DNA of 64,000 nucleotides from JALZKA01 sp963753385. GTDB lineage: Bacteria > Actinomycetota > Thermoleophilia > Solirubrobacterales > 70-9. The DNA lies in contig CAVWCC010000010.1 of assembly GCA_963753385.1 (NCBI GenBank), positions 124,001 through 188,000 of the forward strand. Direction: 5' to 3'. Position numbers and translations under genes: made by a program. This document shows, piece after piece, positions 57,302 through 64,000 of this stretch. The number at the start of each line of letters is the position of its first letter. Position 1 is the stretch's first letter. The notes under the pieces were generated by a model, which was given only the letters and a program-made list of their open reading frames with translations, had not been told where the DNA came from and did no database searches.

Positions 57302-58635
57302 TTGATCAGCGACTGCAGGTCGCGCTCGAAGCCCGGGTAACTGACCGCGGCGGCGTCCATACCGGTCACTTCGACGCCTTCGCGCGAGGCCAGCCCCGCG
57401 ATCGCGCCCAGCATCGCCAGGCGGTGGTCGCCGTGAGATGAGATCGCGCCCCCACGAAGCCCGCCCGTGCCCCGCACCGCGAAGCCGTCCTCGGCGGCAT
57501 CGGCCTCACCGCCGAGCGCCCTGACCGCGTCGACGACCGTCGCGATCCGGTCGGACTCCTTGTGGCGGAGCTCCTCGGCGCCGGTGACCACCGTCACGCC
57601 CTCGGCGAAGCACCCGGCGAGTGCGACCAGCGGCAGCTCGTCGATCGTAAGCGGTACCTCCCCCGCGGCCACGCGCGTTCCCCGCAGCGTGGAGTGGCGA
57701 GCGTCGATCACGCCCTGGGGCTCGCCGCCTGACGGGATCCCCTCCTCGACCTCGATCGCCGCGCCCATCCGCGTCAGGATCCCGAGCAGGCCGACGCGGG
57801 TCGGGTTCAGGCCGACGCCCTCGAGCCGAACGCGGCTGCCCGGGACGATCAGCGCAGCGACCAAGAGGAACGCGGCCGAGGAGAAGTCGCCGGGAACCTG
57901 GAACCCGACCGCCGCGAGCCGATCCGCCCCCTGAACCTTGATGCGCCGGCCGGGAAGCGTCCCCCGGATCGCGATCCCAGGTCCCGGGATCTCTGAGGTC
58001 AGGTGAGCGCCCGCTGCCGCCAGCATCCGCTCGGTGTGGTCGCGCGACGGCGCCGGCTCGATCACCTCCGTTGTCCCGTCAGCGGTCAGAGCCGCGAGCA
58101 GGACACAGGACTTCACCTGCGCGCTCGCCACCGGTAGCCGGTACTTGATCCCGCGCAGCGCGGAGCCGCGAACGCGCAGCGGGGGCAGCCTTCCGTCGCG
58201 GCACTCGACGTCCCCTCCCATCTCCCGCAGGGGCTCGACGATTCGGTCCACAGGACGGCGGCGAATCGAATCGTCCCCGTCCAGGGTCCACTCGCCCGCC
58301 TCCTGCCCGGCGAGCCAACCCGGGACTAGACGCAGGAGGGTGCCGGCGTTGCCAACGTCGATTTCCGCTGGGCCCGCCCCGCGCAGGCCGATGCCCTCGA
58401 CCGTGACGTCAAGCGCCCCGGGTACGTCCGTTGCGGCCTCCTCCACCCCGGCACCGAGCGCCCTGACCGCGGCCAGCGTGGCCCGCGTGTCGGCCGCGTC
58501 GAGGTAGCCGCCGATCCGCGACTCCCCGTCGGCCATTGCAGCGAGCAGCGCGGCCCGGTGCGAGATCGACTTGTCGGGCGGCGGGCGCAGCGATCCCGAC
58601 AGCGCGCCCGCGGGGTCGAAGCGGGACGCGCTCAC
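57298..58635 (-). CDS. aroA: 3-phosphoshikimate 1-carboxyvinyltransferase (EPSP synthase)
   Basis: A 445-residue shikimate-pathway enzyme. It has LRPPPDKSISHRAALLAAMA at the start, VGNAGTLLRLVPGWLA (phosphoenolpyruvate loop), and LRHKESDRIATVVDAVRALG in the C-terminal half. Its start overlaps the tyrA stop by 4 nt. The order aroF-tyrA-aroA-cmk-der links aromatic synthesis to this cluster. Confidence 0.95.
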   Translation of the reverse strand: MSASRFDPAGALSGSLRPPPDKSISHRAALLAAMADGESRIGGYLDAADTRATLAAVRALGAGVEEAATDVPGALDVTVEGIGLRGAGPAEIDVGNAGTLLRLVPGWLAGQEAGEWTLDGDDSIRRRPVDRIVEPLREMGGDVECRDGRLPPLRVRGSALRGIKYRLPVASAQVKSCVLLAALTADGTTEVIEPAPSRDHTERMLAAAGAHLTSEIPGPGIAIRGTLPGRRIKVQGADRLAAVGFQVPGDFSSAAFLLVAALIVPGSRVRLEGVGLNPTRVGLLGILTRMGAAIEVEEGIPSGGEPQGVIDARHSTLRGTRVAAGEVPLTIDELPLVALAGCFAEGVTVVTGAEELRHKESDRIATVVDAVRALGGEADAAEDGFAVRGTGGLRGGAISSHGDHRLAMLGAIAGLASREGVEVTGMDAAAVSYPGFERDLQSLIN

Positions 58636-59726
58636 GTGTCGCTCGCGAGCGGAGCGGCGCTATGGCCCAGTTCGCGAACCACGTCCGCCGCCCGCTCGGC
58701 GTCCGCGTCGCCCGCTACCCAAAGCGAGATCGCCCCCGTGCGCATGTCGGCGGCCGGATAGAGGGCCATGTCCTCGATGTTGACGCCCGCGCGGCCGAGC
58801 GCGAGCGCGATCTCGGCGACGACGCCCGGGCGGTTGTCGACGCTGACACGCAGCTCACGCAGATCGCCGCCGGCGACGCCCGCCTCAGCCAGCCGCTGCC
58901 TGGCCGAGCCGGCCTCCCGTTGCCAGGCGTCCACGGCCCCGGGGTCGCCGCTGCGAAGCAGCGCGGCGGCGTCACGCAGGCGCTCGACCACGCGGTCGAT
59001 CTCGCCCGCGACCGCCTCGCCGTTGGCGGTGAAGATGTCGGTCCAGATCGCCGGGTTCGACCCGGCGACCCTGGTCGTGTCACGGAAGCTCGGCCCCACC
59101 TGGGGGAGCCGCTCGGACTCCTCCGAGAGCGCCGCCTGCGCCTGGGCGACGAGCACGTTGGCGAGCACGTGCGGCAGGTGGCTCACCGTCGCCATCACCC
59201 GGTCGTGCGCGTCGGCGTCGACGGCCTGCGGGCGTGCCCCCATGCCGGCGACGGCCCGCTGGAGGCGGTCGTAGTGCACTCCCCCGGCTCCCGCGCCCGG
59301 GACGAGGTACCAGCGCGCACCATCGAAGAGGTCTTCGCGTGCGTGCTCGACGCCGGCGGTCTCGGCGCCGGCCAGCGGATGACCGCCGATGAAGCGATCC
59401 GCGGCGGGATGGCCGGCGACGCTCGCGACCAGCCCGCGCTTGGTCGAGCCGACGTCCGTCACCACCGTCTCGTCATGGCTGGCGCCGAGCGCCTCCGTCA
59501 CGACCTCGGCGAGGGCGCGCACGGGCGCGGCGCAGAACACCAGCTCGGCGTCCGCGACGGCGGCCGCTGCCGAATCGGCAATCTCGGTGAGTGCCTCGAG
59601 CTCCAGCGCGCGGTCGAGGTTGGCGCGATCGGAATCGAACCCGACCACACCGGCCCCGAGGCGCCGCCGCGCCGCCAGCCCGATCGAGCCGCCGATCAGG
59701 CCGACGCCGACTACCGCGATCCGCAT
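58632..59726 (-). CDS. tyrA: Prephenate/arogenate dehydrogenase with ACT domain
   Basis: A 364-residue tyrosine-pathway enzyme. The NAD(P) site is MRIAVVGVGLIGGSIGLAAR. Catalytic segments include VTDVGSTKRGLVASV and FIGGHPLAGAETAGVEHARE. A C-terminal ACT domain (about 285-350, LRVSVDNRPGVVAEIALALG) suggests feedback by tyrosine or another amino acid. I start at ATG 59726, matching the family N-terminus, 1 nt after the linker ORF stop. Confidence 0.93.
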   Translation of the reverse strand: MRIAVVGVGLIGGSIGLAARRRLGAGVVGFDSDRANLDRALELEALTEIADSAAAAVADAELVFCAAPVRALAEVVTEALGASHDETVVTDVGSTKRGLVASVAGHPAADRFIGGHPLAGAETAGVEHAREDLFDGARWYLVPGAGAGGVHYDRLQRAVAGMGARPQAVDADAHDRVMATVSHLPHVLANVLVAQAQAALSEESERLPQVGPSFRDTTRVAGSNPAIWTDIFTANGEAVAGEIDRVVERLRDAAALLRSGDPGAVDAWQREAGSARQRLAEAGVAGGDLRELRVSVDNRPGVVAEIALALGRAGVNIEDMALYPAADMRTGAISLWVAGDADAERAADVVRELGHSAAPLASDT

Positions 59727-59727
59727 G

Positions 59728-59802
59728 TCAGCAGGCAGCATGCAGCATGCAGATCCCGACCCGCGGCCTCTGCGTGCCGCGTGCTGCGTGCGGCGTGCTC
59801 AT
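59728..59802 (-). repeat. Structured linker mini-ORF between aroF and tyrA
   Basis: The ATG overlaps the aroF stop (ATGA). A 24-residue ORF (starts MSTPHAARGTQRPRVG, ends ICMLHAAC) stops 1 nt before the tyrA ATG. The first part is built from GCACGC-type repeats and the last from GCATGCTGCATGCTGC, giving imperfect complementary arms. It follows the same stop-to-start bridging pattern as the other modules but is unrelated in sequence. Confidence 0.55.
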
Positions 59803-60824
59803 ACGCGGCTGACCAGCTTGCCGGCGACCTCGGCGACCGCGAAGACCTGGTGGGCGTAGTCCGCGAACGTCTCCGTCGGCAGCGCCTGCGGGCCGTCGCA
59901 GATCGCCTCCTCGGGCTCGTTGTGGACCTCGACGATGATCCCGTCCGCGCCCGCCGCAGCTGCCGCCAGCGACATCGGCTTCACCAGGTCGCGCCGACCG
60001 GCCGCGTGGCTCGGGTCGACGACGATCGGCAGGTGGGTCATCTCCCGCAGGACCGGGACGGCCAGCAGGTCGAGCGTGAACCGGTACGCCGTCTCGAACG
60101 TGCGAATCCCGCGCTCGCAGAGCATCACCTGCTCGTTGCCCTCCTTGAGGACGTACTCGGAGGCCATCAGGAGCTCCTCGAGCGTCGCCGAGAGGCCGCG
60201 CTTCAGCAAGACCGGCAGCCCGGCGCGACCGAGCTCGGCCAGCAGCGTGTAGTTCTGCATGTTGCGCGCCCCGACCTGGAGCACGTCGGCGACCTCGACG
60301 ACGTCCTCGATGTCGCGGACGTCCATCACCTCGGTCACGATCGGCAGGCCGGTCTCGTCCTTCGCCTCCTGGAGGAAGCGCAGGCCCTCGACGCCGAGGC
60401 CCTGGAACGAGTACGGCGAGGTCCGAGGCTTGTAGGCGCCGCCGCGCAGCATCGCGACGCCGGCGTCCGCAACCACCCGAGCCACCTCGAGCGTCTGGTC
60501 GCGGCTCTCGACGGTGCACGGGCCCGCGATCAGGCCGAAGTGCTCGCCGCCGATCCGGCGCTCGTCCACTTCGACGACGGTCCGCTCGCCCTTGCGGAAC
60601 TGCGCCGAGGCCAGCTTGTAGGGCTTCAGGATCGGCACGAGGTGGTCCACTCCCGGCGCCCCCTCGAGCCCCAGCGATGCGACCCGGTCACGGTCGCCGA
60701 TGGCGCCGATCACGGTCAGCAGCTCGCCCGTCGAGATATGCGCCGAGCAGCCGACCTGCTCGATTCGCTCGACGACGTGGCCGATCTCGGCCTCCGTCGC
60801 TCCCTCTTTCATCACGATCATCAT
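59799..60824 (-). CDS. aroF: 3-deoxy-7-phosphoheptulonate synthase (AroF/beta type)
   Basis: This starts the shikimate pathway from phosphoenolpyruvate and erythrose 4-phosphate. An N-terminal ferredoxin-like regulatory domain (MMIVMKEGATEAEIGHVVER) precedes the TIM barrel with LIAGPCTVESRDQTLEVARV, RGGAYKPRTSPYSFQGLG, ILLKRGL-like VLLKRGLSATLEELLMASEY and VDPSHAAGRRDLV. The ATG at 60824 fits the family; a GTG at 60872 would add 16 residues. Confidence 0.92.
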   Translation of the reverse strand: MMIVMKEGATEAEIGHVVERIEQVGCSAHISTGELLTVIGAIGDRDRVASLGLEGAPGVDHLVPILKPYKLASAQFRKGERTVVEVDERRIGGEHFGLIAGPCTVESRDQTLEVARVVADAGVAMLRGGAYKPRTSPYSFQGLGVEGLRFLQEAKDETGLPIVTEVMDVRDIEDVVEVADVLQVGARNMQNYTLLAELGRAGLPVLLKRGLSATLEELLMASEYVLKEGNEQVMLCERGIRTFETAYRFTLDLLAVPVLREMTHLPIVVDPSHAAGRRDLVKPMSLAAAAAGADGIIVEVHNEPEEAICDGPQALPTETFADYAHQVFAVAEVAGKLVSRV

Positions 60825-60932
60825 CTGTCTGTCAAGCCTTTCGGGATCAAGGTACGGGTAGATCAGTGCCACGGCGCCCGGCGGAAGTTGTGGAGTTGGC
60901 TGGGTCGAGCGACCCGGGCCGGACGCCTAGCT

Positions 60933-61028
60933 AAATCGCCAATAGGTAAACCACTGCTCGCACGCGGACGCACCCTGGCGGGCGGTCGACGAAGGCTGCG
61001 CGAGGACGTGATTCACGGTCGGCGATTT
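60933..61028 (+). promoter_or_regulatory. Candidate structured 5' region upstream of the M15 peptidase gene
   Basis: AAATCGCC (60933-60940) pairs with GGCGATTT (61021-61028), closing a loop of 80 nt in which CTCGC and GCGAG can also pair. This is the form of a multi-stem leader RNA ahead of the peptidase gene at 61069. I could not match it to a known riboswitch, including the c-di-AMP class often found before actinobacterial cell-wall hydrolases. Confidence 0.35.
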
Positions 61029-61068
61029 GTAGCAGGGAGCGGGGAGAACCGCAAATCCCGTCGTTATC

Positions 61069-61740
61069 TTGGTCCCCGTGGTCGCGCTTGCGCTCGCCAC
61101 CGTCCTTCTCGTCGCCGGGCCCGCCGCCGGCGGCCTACCGCCCGCTGTGGAACGCGCGGGAGCACCCCCCTTCCAGGTGGAGACGAAGCCGATCAAGGGC
61201 GAGGTCCGCGAACAGATCACCGGCAGCTCGTGGCGGCCCGGTTGCCCCGTGCCGCGGCGCAAGCTACGGCTGATCCGGGCGACGCATTGGGATTTCCAGC
61301 GCGACGTAGAGTGGGGCCGGCTGATCGTGCACAGGGAGGAGGCCGGCGAGGTCTCGCGGGCGCTGCGGGAGCTCTACCGGGCGCGCTTTCCGATCCGCAG
61401 GATGGAGCTGATCGACCGCTACGGCGCCGACGACCACCGCTCGATGGACGCCGACAACACCTCGGCCTTCAACTGCCGGTTCGTCGCGGGGACGACCCGC
61501 TGGTCGGAGCACGCCTACGGCCGGGCGATCGACATCAACCCGATCGAGAACCCATATGTGTCCGGCAGCCACGTCTCGCCGCCGGCGGGTCGCCCGTACG
61601 CCGACCGCTCGCGCAACGCCAAGGGCATGATCCACCACGGCGACGGGGTCTGGGACGCATTCCGCGACGTCGGCTGGAAGTGGGGCGGCGACTGGTCCGG
61701 CATCAAGGACTACCAGCACTTCAGCTCGACCGGGAACTGA
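61069..61740 (+). CDS. M15-family peptidoglycan peptidase (CwlK/VanY-like)
   Basis: A 223-residue exported protein. An N-terminal hydrophobic segment (VVALALATVLLVAGPAAGG) is a likely signal peptide or anchor. The peptidase M15 domain has the zinc ligands in SEHAYGRAIDINPIENPYV and the terminal WGGDWSGIKDYQHF. It should cut the peptide stem of peptidoglycan. The start is TTG at 61069 or GTG at 61078. It opens a plus-strand block between aroF and hisC. Confidence 0.85.
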   Translation: MVPVVALALATVLLVAGPAAGGLPPAVERAGAPPFQVETKPIKGEVREQITGSSWRPGCPVPRRKLRLIRATHWDFQRDVEWGRLIVHREEAGEVSRALRELYRARFPIRRMELIDRYGADDHRSMDADNTSAFNCRFVAGTTRWSEHAYGRAIDINPIENPYVSGSHVSPPAGRPYADRSRNAKGMIHHGDGVWDAFRDVGWKWGGDWSGIKDYQHFSSTGN

Positions 61741-61762
61741 GTCGCGGAGTTAGGCTGGCGCG

Positions 61763-61966
61763 ATGGACGAGATCGAGCACGGGTTCCGCGAGGGCCAGAA
61801 GGTCTGGGTCGAGGACGGCGACGGCAAGCACCACCCCGGGATCTTCGTCGGCGACAACGAGTCCGCCGGCTGGTTCGGCGGCGGGCCGAGTGCCTACGTC
61901 GTCCACCCCGAGGCGCACCAGGCCGAGGTCGTCTCGATCTTCCGGATCACGCCCAGGGACGAATAG
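61763..61966 (+). CDS. Small 67-residue hypothetical protein
   Basis: An acidic, soluble protein beginning MDEIEHGFREGQKVWVEDGD with a Gly-rich middle (SAGWFGGGPSAYVVHPEAHQ) and a C-terminal strand AEVVSIFRITPRDE. The pattern suggests a small SH3-like beta barrel (VWVEDGDG, PGIFVGD, AYVVHPE, AEVVSIFRI). I do not recognise the family. It lies 22 nt after the peptidase gene and probably shares its transcript. Confidence 0.65.
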   Translation: MDEIEHGFREGQKVWVEDGDGKHHPGIFVGDNESAGWFGGGPSAYVVHPEAHQAEVVSIFRITPRDE

Positions 61967-62011
61967 TCCGCATCGCATCCATCGCCCTCGGCGAGTGTTA
62001 CATTCGGCACT

Positions 62012-63284
62012 ATGTCAGGGAGGACTGCGCGCGCCGTCCCGCTCGCACTCGCCTGCGGCCTGATCGCCGGGCTCGCAGTCACCCCGGCGGTCGCGGCGCC
62101 GGCCACCCTAAAGGGCAAGCTCTACTTCTCCGCCCGAGACGAAGGGCACGGCACGGAGGTCTGGAGGACCGACGGCACCAAGGCCGGGACCAGGTTCGTC
62201 GTGGACATCAACAAGGGTGACGACGACGGCTTCCCGGGACCGGACAGCTCCTTCCCCTCCGGATTCGCGCGGCTCGGTGACCACGTCTTCTTCGCCGCCA
62301 ACGACGGCGTGAACGGCCTGGAGGTCTGGAAGACCGACGGGACCAAGTCAGGAACGAAACTCTTGAAGGACATCCATCCGGGGGATGACGAGGACCACTC
62401 GTTCCCATCGGGGTTCACGCGGCTCGACGGGCGGCTCTACTTCAGCGCGACCGACGGAACCATCGGGTCGGAACTCTGGCGGACGAACGGCACGCGTGCG
62501 GGCACCAAGCTCGTGAAGGAGATATTCCCTGGCGCGAACAGCTCGGCGCCGAGCAGCTTCCTGGCACGCGGCGGGCGACTCTACTTCCGAGCCCAGGATC
62601 CCGACAGCGGGGCCGAGCCTTGGCGAAGCGACGGAACGAAGCAGGGCACGAAGCAGCTCCACGACATCAATCCCGGGATGCCGAGCTCGCAGCCGTTCGC
62701 GTTTACGGCGCTCGGCGATCGCATCGTCTTTCGCGCCGACGACGGCACAAGCGGACCTGAGCCGTGGAAGACGACCGGCAAGCCGGGCAGCGCGAAGCTG
62801 GTGAAGGACATCAACCCCGCGGAAGGCTCGGGGCCGGTCGAGTTCACGCGGCTCGACGGCCGGCTCTACTTCGGCGCGGACGACGGGACCCGAGGTTCGG
62901 AGCTCTGGCGGACCGACGCCAGCGGCGTGGGGACGAAGCTCGTGAAGAACATCAACCCCGGGTCGGCCGCATCATCGCCCTTCCGCCTCGCGACCATCGC
63001 CGGCCGGGTCTACTTCTCGGCTGACGACGGCAGCCACGGCCGGGAGGTCTGGCGGACGAATGGCCGCGGACCGGGCACGAAGATCCTGCGGGACATCCGA
63101 CCCGGATCGGACAGCTCGATCCCGTGCGCGCTCGTGGGGCTGCGGCGGTCGGCTCCTCTTCGGCGCATACACCCCCGCCAAGGGTTACGAGCCGTGGCGA
63201 AGCGACGGGACCGAAGGCGGGACGAAGCTGCTGAAGGATCTCCGGCCCGGGCCGGACAGCAGCACTCCGTTCGGCTGCGATTGA
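62012..63284 (+). CDS. Secreted ELWxxDGT-repeat protein (one-base frameshift in this sequence)
   Basis: A signal peptide (PLALACGLIAGLAVTPAVAA) precedes eight repeats of about 47 residues, each with LYFSADDGxxGxELW, a DGT turn and GTKLVKDINPG. Eight such units could close a beta-propeller. The first seven are in one frame; near 63134-63145 one extra base moves the eighth (LLFGAYTPAKGYEPWRSDGT) to another. Correction gives 423 residues ending STPFGCD. It is likely an exported structural or binding protein. It is convergent with hisC, 13 nt apart. Confidence 0.82.
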
Positions 63285-63297
63285 CGCGAGCCGCGGC

Positions 63298-64000
63298 TCA
63301 GGCCCGGACGGCTTCGGCCAGTGCATCCAGGAAGCGCTGGTTCTGCGCGCGCGTCCCGTAGCTGACGCGGACGTGGCCGGGGCCGCCGAGCGGCGTCCCG
63401 GGCCGGACGACCACGCGCTGCTCGGCGAGCGCCGCCACCACCTCGGCCTCGTCGGCCTCCCCCAGGTCGATCCACGAGAAGTTCGCGTGCGAGTCCGGCG
63501 TGTGGAGCCCGAGCTCGCGCACCCCTTCCTCGACGAACACGCGCTCGACGATCGTGCGCTCGACCCGGCTCGCGACGTCGTCCTGGTGGCGGATCGCCTC
63601 GGCGCCCGCCGCCTGGGCGAGCGCGTTGACCGAGAACGGCTGGCGAACGGCGTCGAGGGCGGCACGGACGCGGGCTGACGTGAGCGCGTAGCCGACCCGC
63701 AACCCCGCGAGGCCGTAGCACTTCGAGAAGGTGCGCAGCACCACGAGGTTCTGGCTCCGGCGCCAGAGGTCGACGCTCTCCTCGGGATCATCGTGGAGCT
63801 GGTACTCGGCGTAGGCCTCGTCGAGGACGACGAACGACGTGGTCTGGCACCGCCTCGACGAACTCGGCGATCCGGGCGATCGGGATGTGAGTGGAGGTGG
63901 GGTTGTTCGGGTTGCAGACGATCACGATCTGGGTCGCGGCGGTGATCTCGGCGAGCATCGCGTCGAGGTCGTGCTCGTCGCCGTCCGTGAGCGGCACCCG
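63298..64000 (-). CDS. hisC: Histidinol-phosphate/aromatic aminotransferase, partial and frameshifted here
   Basis: This PLP-dependent class I/II aminotransferase runs off the right edge. Visible motifs are VIVCNPNNPTSTHIPIARIA, LDEAYAEYQ, the PLP-lysine segment RTFSKCYGLAGLRVGYALTS, and the C-terminal RVSYGTRAQNQRFLDALAEA. Near 63828-63842 one extra base shifts DHV out of frame with FVVLDEAYAEYQ. Location next to aroF-tyrA suggests the aromatic (HisC2/phenylalanine-tyrosine) form as well as or instead of histidine synthesis. Confidence 0.85.

Noticed and set aside
58536..62063. A plus-strand open frame of 1175 codons
   Set aside because: It runs antisense to aroA, tyrA and aroF and then into the M15 peptidase gene in another frame. 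It is Arg/Ala/Gly/Asp-rich without domains, as expected for GC-rich shadow frames.
1..64000. CRISPR arrays, insertion sequences or prophage
   Set aside because: No regularly spaced direct repeats, transposase or phage structural genes were seen anywhere in the window.

Overview
The window reads as a slice of a high-GC (about 70 percent by eye) actinobacterial chromosome. Its gene content is almost entirely core housekeeping. A WhiG/FliA-type sigma factor, a mycobacterial-style epimerase plus acyltransferase pair, a DUF3352 protein, a CxxC-type bL28 and the gene orders ffh-rpsP-khpA-trmD-rplS and ribD-ribE-ribBA-ribH suggest a deep actinobacterial lineage, most likely class Thermoleophilia (Solirubrobacterales/Gaiellales). 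That placement is inference. I saw no phage, plasmid, insertion sequence or CRISPR array.

Layout. 1-11.5 kb: LuxR-type regulator, tRNA-Gly, an acyltransferase-like gene, RNase H, an EF-G paralogue, sigma factor, Xer recombinase, L,D-transpeptidase, epimerase, lysophospholipid acyltransferase and a hydrolase. 11.5-16.5 kb: ilvD, thiD, dprA, comM. 16.6-29.8 kb: yraN (inverted), then rnhB, lepB, rplS, trmD, khpA, rpsP, ffh, ftsY, an MFS exporter and a zinc-ribbon gene lodged before smc, then rnc, acpP, plsX, rpmF and DUF177. 29.8-31.2 kb: a methyltransferase and an enoyl-CoA hydratase. 31.4-41.1 kb: DivIVA-like, coaD, rsmD, recG, DAK2 kinase, rpmB and the riboflavin genes. 41.2-44.5 kb: a flippase-like protein and a CPA1 antiporter. 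44.8-53 kb: rpe, rsmB, fmt, def, priA, metK. 53-64 kb: DUF3352, der, cmk, aroA, tyrA, aroF and hisC, interrupted by plus-strand genes (cupin; M15 peptidase, a 67-residue protein and an ELWxxDGT repeat protein).

The most unusual signal is between genes. A structured module of about 55 nt occurs seven times. It has a start codon overlapping or touching the upstream stop, a 5-bp hairpin, GAAAG, then a second hairpin of CCCY-GGTA-RGGG. In five copies the second hairpin contains the ribosome-binding site of the next gene (RNase H, coaD, ribD, the antiporter, der). Most of these five carry a 13-19 residue mini-ORF (type MSDARRES..APPVGA) ending at or beside the next start. A second module with the same logic lies between def and fmt, and reversed before fusA. 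One-off structured mini-ORF linkers occupy priA-def and aroF-tyrA. These may be translation-coupling or attenuating leaders, or a dispersed extragenic repeat.

Other notable points: the SMC protein has both ATPase halves but no hinge domain (788 aa). RNase III lacks two of four metal-binding acids. rimM is absent from its usual place. bL19 has a long acidic tail. Three genes (ribE, the ELWxxDGT gene, hisC) each carry an apparent single-base insertion, which looks like sequence error rather than decay.
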